This document shows, piece by piece, positions 46,419-58,285 of a stretch of DNA of 64,000 nt. The first letter of the stretch is position 1; each line of letters opens with the position of its first letter. The translations under genes were made by a program, and so were the position numbers. The notes beneath the pieces are model-generated. The model was not told the DNA's origin. It searched no databases and was given only the letters and a program-made list of their open reading frames with translations. Source of the DNA: Bromus sterilis (taxonomy: Eukaryota; Streptophyta; Magnoliopsida; Poales; Poaceae); assembly GCA_950022295.1 (NCBI GenBank), contig OX465597.1:59817016-59881015 (forward strand), read 5' to 3'.

Positions 46419-48038
46419 TGATACGTCCAAAACGTATCTATAATTTCTGCTTGCTCCATGCATGTTTTGTGTGATATTGCTATGATCTAGATACACTTTC
46501 ATACACTTTTGATCATATTTGGACTAACCTATTAACTCAGTGCACCCCAGTGTCAGTTCCTGTTTTCTGCTGTTTTTCTATTTCAGTTTTCCCCCATATA
46601 AAAAGTGCCAGAAAAATTCCAGGAAAAATACAGGAAAAATCAGCGTACAGGAAGCTTCGAGAAGAGCCCGGGAGGGGCCAGAGGGGAGCCAGGGGCGCCC
46701 AGGCGGCCACCCGGCGCGGCCCCACCCCTGGCCGCGCCAGGGGGGCGCCTGGGGCCCCTGGTCCACCTCTGGCTGCCCCCCTTCGCCTATTTATCCCCCG
46801 TCACGGGAAAACTCCAGAAGAAGAACCCTATTCCGCGAACTCGCCTCTGTTCCACCGCCGCCGCGCTTCCAAGATCGGGAGCACCAGAAGACCTCTTGCC
46901 GGCACCCTGCCGGAGGGAGGATTGACCTCCGGGAGTCTCCTCTCCACCATGGATGCTCCCCGGATGTCTCGTGAGTAGTTTTCCTTGGACCATGGGTCCG
47001 TGATCAGTAGCTATGTGATGTTCTCCTCCCCTCTTTGATCTTCATTGTTTAGACCTCGTGAGCTGCACTACATGATCGAGGCACTTTTGTAATATTTCTA
47101 CAATTGCTATGTTGAGTTTGATCGGATCTGATGGATTATGAGATTATGTTCAGATTGTGATAGAGTAATATAGTTGGTTTTTATCTCTTGTATTTTTGTT
47201 CCTAAGTAATTCTTGCATGTTCTCCGTTGCTGTTTATTGCTTTGGCCAAGTAGTAGGTAGTGACTCCAAGAGGGAACGTTGTGCTAGATTGTGGGTTCAT
47301 GCTCCTCCGATGACACGCTTAAGTTACAGAAACATGAGTCTAGGGGATGTGTTGTTGCCACAAGGGGGAAAACAACGGTGCTTGTAACCGCGGTTACAAG
47401 GATTGTTTACTTTACGCAGAGTTCTTTTTATTGCAGTTGTCTGTTTCTTTGGGTTTACACTTTGGGTGGGGCTTGCAACTTAATACCAGCGAGATGTTCT
47501 GGATAGATATCTCAAGGTGGATGATTAGTAGTAGATGCAGATGGATTTCGGTCTACTTATTTTGGCGTACTGGCCAAGCTTTTGAACCTCTTCCTTTCTT
47601 TTGTAGCATAGTTATCATTGCGGTGTGTTCATAATCCTGTCAATTGCCTTTCTGTAATTTGTTTACCTCGCATAGCAATTTTATCGTCTTTTGGGAGAGA
47701 GACATCACTAGCGAACATCACGTATCCCGGTCCATATCCTTATCACTGTTTCCACGCTACATTTACTTTACTGCTTTTATTTGCTATCATTATCCCTTGC
47801 GTTTTATCCTTTGTAAACAACAAGACCGGAGAGATTGACAACCTCTCTGAATTTCGTTGGGAACAAATTTATCTGTGTCTGTGTGCAGGTCCGCGTCAGT
47901 TGCGCCGCTGGCACCTACTTATCATCTCTGGAGTCCTGCTGGAGACAAACCTTGGTATCTTCACCAAGGGAAAACTGCTGCTGCACTACATCTCAACCTT
48001 CCACTTGGGTAAACCAACGAAGGGGCAAGAAGCCATCA
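46419..48038 (+). mobile_element. Solo LTR of the B/C/E family, opposite orientation
   Basis: 1620 bp, beginning TGATACGTCCAAAACGTATC and ending AGCCATCA. Perfect target duplication GGTTT at 46414-46418 and 48039-48043. It has no internal DNA. TATA-like TATTTAT at 46788-46794 follows the GC-rich self-complementary block. It matches the reverse complement of the B and C LTRs. It arose by recombination between the LTRs of a former full element. Confidence 0.93.
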
Positions 48039-48043
48039 GGTTT

Positions 48044-48431
48044 TCACCCCAGGGGGGTCTGATAGGCGAGAGGGGCCACCGAGGGGGGCCACCAGGCATC
48101 CAGGAGGGTGCCTGGCGCGGCCAGGAGAGGGGCCGCGCCAGGCACCCTTTTGGCTTCCTTGTGGGTCCCCTCACCTCCGTCTTCGGTGATCCCCAGTCAA
48201 TTCCCATAAAAACGATCCCCGTAAATTTTCATCGTATTTGGACTTGATCTGATTCAGCAACTTGGTGTCCACTTTTCACCGTTGAATCCTGGTTCTGCTG
48301 CTTCGGCATCGGAAAGTTGTAAACTGTGTAAAACAAGCCAAAACAACATAAGAACAATACTTTAAAGTGGAATATATCAATGAATAGGATGAAATTACAA
48401 TATAAAATAGTGATGCTTTTTGGACGTATCA
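48044..48431 (-). repeat. F 3' LTR, piece 3 (LTR 5' end)
   Basis: Read on the minus strand it begins TGATACGTCCAAAAAGCATC and diverges at once from the B/C/E LTR, so F is a different family sharing only the terminal bases. A GC-rich inverted repeat around CCTGGCGCGGCC lies at about 48100-48145. Confidence 0.85.
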
Positions 48432-50051
48432 ACTCCCCCAAGCTTAGACCTCGCTTGTCCCCAAGCGATTACTAAGCTCAGTAAACCTGTCCACAAGTTT
48501 AGAGAGTGAAGTTTCGATAAAAGAATACGAACAAGAAGCATCAAGATTTCTCACCAAACTGAAGCATCCTCAACAATAACCTCGACTCCTAAGGTCCTTA
48601 TGAGAAATTAGTAACAATTATAACAAAGTAGGACCTGGAAAACTCATCAAATCATGGCAAACATAGCCTTGGTCAAGGAACAACTAATAAATTTTACTTT
48701 TGCTCTTTCACTTATAATGAAACCAGTTGAAGCTTTGGAAATAACATGTTATCAGTCAATAAGTGCACATGTTAACACATAGAAAGATGTTTACTCAGCA
48801 TAAGCTTTTGTAAACAACTCACTTATCAAAAGATAATGTCAACAAAGATGTAACATGCTAGATTCCAATGCAACTTTATATGCAAGCATCTTTATCAACA
48901 TCAAATGTCTGTTCTCTCTCTAGAAAGGAAGGAAGTAGGAAGGACTGACTCAACACAAAATAAAGATAAACCCCGTGCAAAAGGGTAAGCAGGGAAAACT
49001 TATGTGCCATCTCTAGATCAAACAGAATAATAAAAAACTTTTGGGAGGTGCATGATCCGTCAATGACTGCTGATAGATAACTCACTCACTTCATGATTTG
49101 GACAAGTTTCGAGGAACGGCTCCCATGTGGGGATGATCACATCCCCTTGGATTCCTTTGTTTATCACTCGTAAAAGGGCGAAGGAACTTGTGTGTTAGTA
49201 TTTATCTTTTACGAGATGGGCACTCATGTCAGTCCCTTCTCGTATTAGGGGTTTGCAGATTAGACATGCAATCCCAAGATAAAACTTGTCCAAATTAAGA
49301 AGATCATGGGTCACCCGCCACTTCCTCATGAGCTGAATCAGCGACACAAAACAGAAGATTTTGAACATCTAAAGATAGCACATAAATTATATACTTTAGG
49401 AGTGGTAGTGGAATACCACAAGTAGGAAGGTATGGTGGACTCAAGTGGAAGAAGTTGGTTTCAAGGTATGTAATTACAAGCAGAATTCCGCTTGGTACAG
49501 AGTTTTGGCTAGCAAGGCTTTGAGAGAGTAGACAATTGATGACAACTTAGATGCAAGCAATACAAATCATAAACATTAAAACTAGCATGAAACATCAAGT
49601 TGTCTTCCTTGTCAACATAACAATTCAAGCATAATAACACAAAGGTTTTGGCTATGTCGCTACTTTGAGAAAAACATGCTTGTTGCTATGACCAAAGCTA
49701 TACTTGCCAAGACTAAATAAAGTTTCCGAAGCCATACCTGATATAAGGTCAATACTCCCCATAAGAATCAGCTCATAATGTCGATTGCGTGAAGAGAATA
49801 CCAAGTGCAGCGAAGAAACCAATAGACTTCTCATTAATATTCCTTCATAGACGACTCCACACTCACGGATACAAAGCTCTCCAAAAAAGGAGTGATAGAC
49901 CTCAAAGCAACACCTATTTCATAAAGTGACCTCCCTAGACATGATACGACTCTACTTAACTCCTAAAGATAAAGATAAAGATAAAGATAAAGATACCGGA
50001 CACTCCCCCAAGCTTGGAACAAGCTAAGGGGATGCCATTACCCGAGGAGAT
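48432..50051 (-). other. F polypurine tract and 3' noncoding region
   Basis: The polypurine tract is minus-strand AAGCTTGGGGGAGT ending at the LTR (48432-48445). A second copy, AAGCTTGGGGGAGTGTC, occurs at about 50000-50016, just after the accessory ORF. Between them lies about 1.5 kb with no sense ORF. A (AAAGAT)5 microsatellite is at 49965-49994. Confidence 0.75.
49965..49994 (+). repeat. (AAAGAT)5 microsatellite
   Basis: Five perfect copies of AAAGAT lie next to the second polypurine-like tract of F. Confidence 0.95.
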
Positions 50052-50558
50052 TTACTCCTCATTCTTGTTCTTGTTGGTCACGTACTCCTTGGCAAAGCGC
50101 TTCCATGGTAACTGTTCTCCAGTCTCGAAGGACATTCCCGTCTCCAAGATCCTGCAATCAGCACCTAAACCCATGCGCAGAAACTTTAGTTCATACTCAC
50201 AGTTCTGGTTCTGCAGATCATAGATCTGTGCTTGGAGTTCATAATTTTTTTCTTCTAATGCGGCCAAACTTGACCACATCTCCTTCATCTCCTTCTTGTG
50301 GGAAGCCTCGATCTCGTTCCTGATGTCGAAGTTAGCTTCAACACCACGCTCCACCATCTTCTTGAACTTGAAGACCTCATGTTCCATCTCCTTCAACCGA
50401 TCTTCGGTGCTCCCCTCTTTGACTGGTCCCTCCAGATCTTCCTTGCGGAGGACACCGTCCTCCACACGAAGGATCTGGGGGTGCTTACTCACCTCTGCGA
50501 GGTAAGGGTTGATGACGTGGACGACAAACTTGTCCTTGGGGGAACTTGGGGAAGCCAT
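50052..50558 (-). CDS. Accessory coiled-coil ORF of element F
   Basis: 168 residues if started at the ATG at 50558 (MASPSSPKDKF). The frame is open 45 codons further up, through a hydrophobic stretch, but the internal Met is preferred because typical hydrophilic sequence begins there. After a short N-terminal part (VVHVINPYLAEVSK), residues from about 45 to 140 form a continuous heptad-like coiled coil (EMEHEVFKFKKMVERG; ALEEKNYELQAQIYDLQNQN). There is no transmembrane segment, cleavage site or other envelope feature in this start choice. It lies on the sense strand about 335 bp beyond the pol stop, where Athila-type elements carry an extra ORF. It has no internal stop, suggesting recent selection or youth. 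Function unknown. Confidence 0.65.
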   Translation of the reverse strand: MASPSSPKDKFVVHVINPYLAEVSKHPQILRVEDGVLRKEDLEGPVKEGSTEDRLKEMEHEVFKFKKMVERGVEANFDIRNEIEASHKKEMKEMWSSLAALEEKNYELQAQIYDLQNQNCEYELKFLRMGLGADCRILETGMSFETGEQLPWKRFAKEYVTNKNKNEE

Positions 50559-50894
50559 GGCACCTAAATCTGCTGAAAGTTTTCCTGGCAGAAACAGACC
50601 GAGAAAGAAAACACACAAAATCGCGAGATACGGTGCCGGGACGATCCGGGCAAATATATAGCAAAAATTTCTGCAACAGAAGGAAGGTTTCAAGCCTAGG
50701 TGGAGTTGGAGGCGGAGTCCAGGGCAGCCAGGAGGGTGCCTGGCGCGGCCAGGAGGGGGGGGGGGGCGCCAGGGGTCCTCCTGGCCTCCCTGAAGCTCCT
50801 CTCCGGCTCCACTCGGGCTTGGAATTTTCCTAATTTTGCAAAAACTCTGAAAAGTTAACTTTTATTGACGTTCGCGGTGTTTTCTTACCATAAT

Positions 50895-53840
50895 TCATAC
50901 CTTTTCTAATTCTGCTCCTGCCGGAGTCTGAAACTGGCCTGCAACATGTTCTTCATGAGTACTTCTATATATCATGTTTGCATCCACATTGATTGGATCA
51001 CCTGCCATATAATGTTTGAGTCTTTGTCCATTCACAACTTGAGGTTTGGTGCCTTCGAAATTATTGATCTTGATTGCACCCGACCGATATACTTCTTCAA
51101 TATGAAAAGGTCCTTCCCATCTGGAAAGTAGTTTACCTGGAGAAAACCTGAAACGAGATCTAAACAACAAAACTTTATCACCAACATTAAATTCACGTTT
51201 CAGAATTCTGTTATCGTGCCCCTTCTTTACCTTTTCCTTGAACATTTTAGCGCTCTCGTAAGCTTCACTTCTCCACTCATCTAGAGAAGTCAAGTTCATG
51301 AGACGCTTTTCACCAGCTAACTTTGGGTCAGCATTCAGCTCTCTGACAGCCCAGAAAGCTTTATGCTCTAACTCTAATGGTAAATGGCAAGCCTTGCCAT
51401 AGACCATCTTATACGGAGACATGCCCATGGGGTTTTTGTAAGCAGTTCTATACGCCCACAAAGCATCTCCTAACTTCTTTGACCAGTCCTTTCTAGAACT
51501 GTTTACTATTTTCTGCAAGATCAACTTGATCTCCCTATTGGTGAGCTCAACTTGCCCACTAGTTTGAGGTTGGTACGGTGATGCAATCATATGATTGACG
51601 TCATACTTGGCTAGAGCTTTCCTAAAATCTCCATGCGTGAAGTGTGACCCTCCATCTGTCATAAGGTACCTTGGTACTCCAAACCTAGGAAAAATTACAT
51701 CTTTGAGCATTTTCAAAGATGTCTTGTGATCAGCACTCTCAGTGGGGATTGCTTCAACCCACTTGGTTACATAATCAACAACAACTAAGATGTGTGTGTA
51801 CTTGTGTGAAGGAGGAAAAGGACCCATAAAATCAAAACCCCAGCAATCGAAAGGTTCGATCACTAGTGAGTAATTCATAGGCATCTCATTTCTCCTGCTA
51901 ATGTTACCAACTCTCTGACACTTATCAAAAGATAGAACGTACCTTCTGGCGTCCTTAAAGAGAGTAGGCCAATAAAAACCTAATTGTAAAACTTTATGTG
52001 CGGTCCTTTCACCGGCATGATGTCCTCCATAGGGACTATCGTGACATTGTCGAAGAATGTCCTGCTGCTCGTGCTCCGGTATACACCTTCTTACGATCCC
52101 GTCCACACCTTCTTTATAAAGATGTGGATCATCCCAAAAGTAATGCCTCAAATCCATGAAGAATTTCTTCCTCTGCTGAAATGTGAAACCTGGAGGCAAA
52201 AACTTTGCAACGATAAAATTAGCATAATCTGCAAACCACGGGTCGGAATGAGATTGTACTTTAACAACAGCAAGTTGTTCATCTGGGAAACTGTCGTTGA
52301 CTGGAATAGGATCGTGCGGGATATCCTCCATCCTTGAAAGATTATCCGCCACCGGATTGTCTTCTCCTTTTCTATCGACAATCTGCAAATCAAATTCTTG
52401 AAGAAGGAGTACCCACCTAATGATTCTTGGTTTGGCATCCTTTTTCTGCATAAGATACTTAATGGCACCATGGTCAGTATGAATAATAACTTTAGAATCA
52501 ACAATATACTGCCTAAACTTATCACAAGCAAATACCACTGCCAAGAATTCCTTCTCGGTAGTAGCATAATTCTTTTGAGCACTATCAAGTGTTTTGCTGG
52601 CATAGTGGATGACATTCAACTTCTTGTCAACCCTTTGTCCTAAAACAGCTCCAACAGCAAAATCCCTAGCATCACACATAATTTCAAACGGAAAATTCCA
52701 GCCAGGTGGTTGTACTATAGGAGCGGTTATCAAGGCTTTCTTAAGAACTTCAAAATATTCCTTACAATCTTCATCAAATACAAAAGGAGCATCCTTCTGG
52801 AGAAGATTGGTAAGGGGTCTCGAGATCTTAGAAAAGTCCTTGATAAATCTTCTATAGAAACCAGCATGACCTAGAAAACTACGAATACCTTTAATGTCCC
52901 TTGGATAAGGCATCCTTTCAATAGCTTCAAATTTTGCCTTGTCCACTTCAATTCCCCTTTCGGAAATCTTGTGTCCAAGAACTATCCCTTCGTTAACCAT
53001 GAAATGGCACTTCTCCCAATTGAGCACCAAATTTGTTTCTTCACATCTCTGCAAAACTTTATTACGATTGTGGAGACAGTGGTCAAAGGAGTTTCCATAG
53101 ACGGAAAAGTCGTCCATGAAAACTTCTACAATCTCCTCACAGAGACCATGAAATATTGCAGACATACACCTCTGAAAAGTAGTAGGTGCATTACACAAAC
53201 CAAAAGGCATACGCCTATAAGCATAAGTATCGTAAGGACACGTGAAAGTGGCCTTCTCTTGATCCGCGGTGTTGACGTGAATCTGGGAGAAGCCAGAGTA
53301 CCCATCAAGATAGAAGAAGTGGGTGTTTTTAGACAACCGCTCGAGCATCTGATCAATAAAGGGCAAAGGATAGTGGTCCTTCCGGGTGGCCTTGTTCAAC
53401 TTTCTGAAATTTCTGAAATCAATGCACATTCTATACCCAATAATAGTCCTCGGAGGTATTAGTTCATTTTTATCATTAGGAACAACAGTCATACCTCCTT
53501 TCTTAGGAACACAATGAATGGGACTTACCCACTTACTATCATCTATAGGATAGATGATACCTGCGGCTAGAAGTTTGAGAACCTCCGTCCTAACCACGTC
53601 CTTCATCTTTGGGTTCAACTGTCGTTGATGATCAACAACCGGTTTAGCATCGGGCTCGAGATTGATAGTATGTTGGCAAATGGATGGACTAATACCCTTG
53701 AGATCATCAAGAGTATAGCCAATAGCACCTCGGTGTCTGCGGAGTGTCTCCAATAATCGCTCTTCTTCATACCCTGAAAGGTTAGAATTGATAATAACAG
53801 GATATACTTTCTTTTTATCTAAATAAGCATACTTGAGCAT
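50895..53840 (-). pseudogene. F pol: RT, RNase H, integrase (5' end cut by C)
   Basis: 981 codons with no stop or shift. RT: YLDGYSGFSQI (about 177-187), MPFGLCNAPTTF and the catalytic FMDDF (241-245). RNase H: IMCDARDFAVGA (D about 380), TTEKEFLA (about 417) and HTDH (about 444). Integrase: zinc finger H590, H597/598 and C631, where the first Cys of the usual CxxC pair is Phe (SFDKC). The catalytic D660, D719 and E755 have the D-D35-E spacing. The GPY/F-like tail FSPGKLLSRWEGPF follows. The frame is interrupted at 53840 by element C and continues, still in phase, at 60924-61366. Apart from that insertion and the Phe, the enzymes look intact. Confidence 0.92.
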
Positions 53841-55454
53841 TGATGGCTTCTCGCCCCTCGTTGGTTACCCAAATTGGAAGGTTTGAGATGCAGTGCAGCA
53901 GCAAGTTTCCCTCGGTGAAGATACCAAGGATTGTCTCCAGTAGGACTCCAGAGATGATAAGTAGGTGCCAGCGGCGCAACTGACGCGGACCTGCACACAG
54001 ACACAAATAACTTTGTTCCCAACGAAGTTCAGAGAGGTTGTCAATCTCTCCGGTCTTGTTGTTCACAAAGGATCAAACACAAGGGATAATGATAGCAACT
54101 GAAAGTAAAAACAGAAAAGTAAATGAGCGTGGAAACAGTAATAAGGATATGGAGTGGGATACGTGATGTTCGCTAGTGATGTCTCTCTCCCAAAATACGA
54201 TAAAACTGCTATGCGAGGTAAACAAATTACAGAAGGGCAATTGACAGGATTATGAACGCACCGCAATGCTAACTATGCTACAAAAGAAAGGAAGAGGTTC
54301 AAAAGCACGGGCTGTACGCCAAAATAAGTAGACCGAAATCCAACTGCATCTACTGCTAATCATCCACCTTGAGATATCTATCCAGAACATCTCGCTGGTA
54401 TTAAGTTGCGAGCCCCACCCAAAGAGTAAACCAAAGCAACAGACAACTGCATTAAAAAGCACTTTGCGTAAAGTAAACAATCCTTCCAACTGCAGTTACA
54501 AGCACTGTTTTTCCCCCTTGTGGCAACAGCACATCCCCTAGACTCATGTTTCTATCACTCAAGCGTGTCATCGGGGGGCATGAACCCACAATCGAGCACA
54601 ACGTTCCCTCTTGGAGTTACTACCTACTACTTGGCCAAAGCAATAAACAGCAACGGAGAACATGCAAGAATTTCTTAGGAACAAAAATATAAGAGATAAA
54701 AACCAAATATATTACTCAATCACAATCTGATCATAATCTCATAATCCATCAGATCCCATCAAACTCAGCATAGCAACAGCAGAAAGATTACAAAAGTGCC
54801 TCGATCATGTAGGGCAGCTCACGAGGTCTAATCCATGAAGAACAAAGAGGGGAGGAGAACATCACATAGCTACTGATCACGGACCCATGGTCCAAGGAAA
54901 ACTACTCACAAGACATCCGGGGAGCATCCATGGTGGAGAGGAGACTCCCGGAGTTCAACCCTCCCTCCGGCAGGGTGCCGGGAAGAGGTCTTCTGGTGCT
55001 CTCGATCTCGGAAGCGCGGCGGCGGTGGAACAGAGGAGAGATCGCGAAAAAGGGTTCCCGTTCCAAGGGTTTCACGTCACGGGGAATATATAGGCGAAGG
55101 GGGCTGCCATAGGTGGACTAGGGGCCCCAAGCGCCCCCCTGGCGCGGCCGGGCTGCGCCGGGTGGCCGCCTAGGCCACCCCTGGCTCCCCTCTGGCCCCA
55201 CTCAGGCTCTTCGCGAAGCTTCCTGTACGCTGATTTTTTATCTGAATTTTCCCGATTTTTTGGAGCACTTTTTATATGGGGGAAAACTGAAATAGAAAAA
55301 CAGCAGAAAACAGGAACTGGCACTGTGGTGCACTGAGTTAATAGGTTAGTCCAAATATGATCAAAAGTGTATGAAAGTGTATCTAGATCATAGCAATATC
55401 ACACAAAACATGCATGGAGCAAGCAGAAATTATAAATACGTTTTTGATGTATCA
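53841..55454 (-). repeat. C 3' LTR
   Basis: 1614 bp; edges TGATGGCTTC and GATGTATCA. A minus-strand TATA box (CTATATATTC) is at 55087-55092, with the GC-rich self-complementary block just upstream of it (about 55105-55185). Confidence 0.93.
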
Positions 55455-58285
55455 ACATCCCCAATCTTAATTCCTGCTCGTCCTTGAGTAGGTAAATGAT
55501 AACGGCATAATTTCTGTGGTGACATGCTAGCAACCATATAAAAACTTTGAAAAGTAAAGCAATCAAGGTTAGAGATTCAATTCAAGTCATAACATGCAAG
55601 AGTCTATATTAGCATTGAAACAAGTAACAAAAGAACATTAGGTGCAAGAGCTCTTGCTGTCTGTGACTCGAATGTCTCCAAATGGTGTTTGCTTGCAAGA
55701 AGGGGGATAGGGAATACGAGAAAAAGTATTTTTGTGTTGAGAACTCAATCTACTAAAGCTTCACACTTGGTCTTCTTTGGAATCTTATCTTGACTCGTCC
55801 CCAGACCACTAGCCAGGTATAAGTCAATTTGATCCACTCCTTTTTCAATATTTTGAGCACTCATGCAATGGATGAGCGTAAGCACGAGAGTTGACACTTA
55901 GGATGGCAAAGAGAGGAGTACGGAGGAGGAAGGCAAAAAGGATGAGAAAGGCTCACATCAATGAGGACAATCATGGGCAAGAGATGCCAAATGATAGATA
56001 TGATGTGAGGAGTAGGGATTGCCATGCAACGGATGCACATAAGAGCTAGGAAGCTCTCCAATGGAACTAGTGGGGGTGCATCTAACTTGCTCGCTCATGA
56101 AGATCTAGAGCTCGTTTAAGGAGGCTCATCCTTGGAATATGCAAGCCAAGTTCTATAGTGTGAAGGTCCCCACATAGCTATATGCATAATGATCCTCTCT
56201 ATGGAGTACAAGGATAAAAAGGGAGTACTAGTGTGGATCTCTCAAAAGGATAGTAGTGTTGCCCCTTTCTCTCTTTTTATTTATTTTTCTCTTTTTTCTA
56301 TTTTTTTGTATTTTTGTGTGGCCTCAATGGCTCTTTCTATTTAACTCTCATTTGTCCTCTTTGGGATCTTTTATTGTGTCCACTTTGGGATCTTTTCCTC
56401 ACTTAAGGGAAACACTCTATTTTACAAGAAGGTAAAGGAGATCTTTCACACTTTACAAGGTACTCAAAATCATAAAGAAGATGTAACTATCATGATGTAT
56501 ATAATGTATGTCGCTGCCAGTGTAGCAGGAACATGTATGACATGAAGATCAAGTCATGAAGAGGTGGATGTTGCATGGCAATATATCTCGGAAAGGCTAT
56601 GGAAATGCCTTGATAGGTAGGTATGGTGGCTGTTTTGAGGAAAGATATAAGGAGGTTTATGATGACAGAGCGTATCATGCTAAGGGTTTGGATGTACCGG
56701 CGAAGGTGGACACCAACTCTCGTAGTGAGAAGAAGGCAATGCACGGCACGGGAGAGGCTAGCAAAATTTGGGAAGGTGGAAGTGTCAACTTTCAATACTT
56801 ACATTAGTCCGAAGAACTCATGCACTTATTATCGGTAACTCTCAATCTAATAAGGAGGTTCACAAAGAGACAAGTACCCCGAGGAGGAGTGTATGGGGGT
56901 TTGGTTATCCTTGCGCATCCTCGACTCATGGTACGTGAGTGTACTCTAATATTCGATCCCTCCAAAGAGTAGTGATCCATCTAGTAGCTAGAGTTCTCAA
57001 CTAGTTTTGTAGGTTTTGAAAATACACACGGATTGCCCAAAATACGACACCTATCACTAATAGGCTAGATCTCTTGACAACAAAAGTTCAAACATTACTC
57101 ACAACAATACCTCAAAACTATTGCAAGCTACTACTAGAATTAAATAGCAACCTCAATTACCTACTTTCAAGACAAGACACAACTCAGTGCAACAACCAAC
57201 TCTCTTTAACAAGATAAACATGAAAACTAAAATGAGTTGTGGCAACAAATTAAAAAAAGCCAAGGCTCTTGCTAAAGACAAACTAAGACTAAGACTAAAC
57301 ATGGCAACAACTACGAAAAGATAAAGAACACACAACAACAAAAAGATAAGCAGGAAAAATCTTATGATGTGTTCTAGATTTTGAAAGTGGAGCGTGTTTC
57401 TCTCCCACACAAAGTAAGACGGGATCTAACTTGTTATGAACAGAAAGCAAAGCTAAAGAAAATAAAACCTAAGAGCGAGACGCTCCAAGCATAGCACATA
57501 ACGCATGAAGTGATAAAAATATAGTGAGACGAAGGACGAACTGATGATTGTTTGATGGAGAAGGGGATGCACGGGGGCATCCACAAGCTTAGACGCTTGA
57601 GTCTCCTTGAATATTTATTGGGGATGCACGGGGGCATCCCCAAGCTTGAGCGCTTGACACTCCTGGATCTTCTTTCATCATCTTCCATCGCACACTTGAA
57701 AACTCCCTTCATACATAACTCATCATAAGCTGATGAGAGAGGTTAGTACCCTTAATAAAATAATTTTTCCCCACTGGATATAAAGATATTCTTGAAGAGC
57801 TACTGTTTCTCAAGAGTGCCAAAAAGTTTTTGCAAAGAAAAAGCAAGCTTAAGGTTTGCAAAAGTGAAGAGAGGCAAAACGTGGCAGAATCTGTGAAAAA
57901 CAGAACAGCAGGTAGTAAAGAATTTTTTAGGGATACTTATGCAACTAAAATCAAAAAACTCAGAACATACGGAAGTTTCGTAATTGCATAGAGCACGCTG
58001 TGTAAAAATTTCAGCTCAAAAAGATGAAGTGGATTTTTTCTGGAATTTTTCTAGTCAGGAGGACAGAATCTGTTTTCTGGACAGCATGTCACAACTTTTA
58101 CTTCCCTTGCCGTAAGAGGCTATAACTTGGCACAAAGCTGAAAGATAAAGATACAATGATGTTGCTACAGTAGTAACAAACATCAAGACACAAAAAAAGC
58201 AAAAAGAAACCTAAATTCGTTGCGGGCTGCCTCCCGAAAGCGCTTTCTTTTATGCCTTTAAGCTAGGCATGATGCAAAAGAAGAA
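55455..58285 (-). other. C polypurine tract and 3' noncoding region
   Basis: The polypurine tract adjoins the LTR (minus-strand AAGATTGGGGATGT, one base off the B form). The rest is collinear with B and E and has no sense ORF. It contains the duplicated hairpin at 57563-57647. Confidence 0.8.
57563..57647 (-). repeat. Duplicated polypurine-like hairpin in C
   Basis: Unit 1 at 57563 has a mutated right arm (GCATCCAC). Unit 2 is perfect: GGGGATGC (57620-57627) with GCATCCCC (57634-57641), then AAGCTT. The spacing is 57 bp, as in B and E. Confidence 0.88.

Noticed and set aside
50559..50693. N-terminal extension of the F accessory ORF with a hydrophobic stretch, as an envelope signal peptide
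   Set aside because: Composition changes at the internal Met and nothing envelope-like follows; the upstream codons are more likely untranslated.
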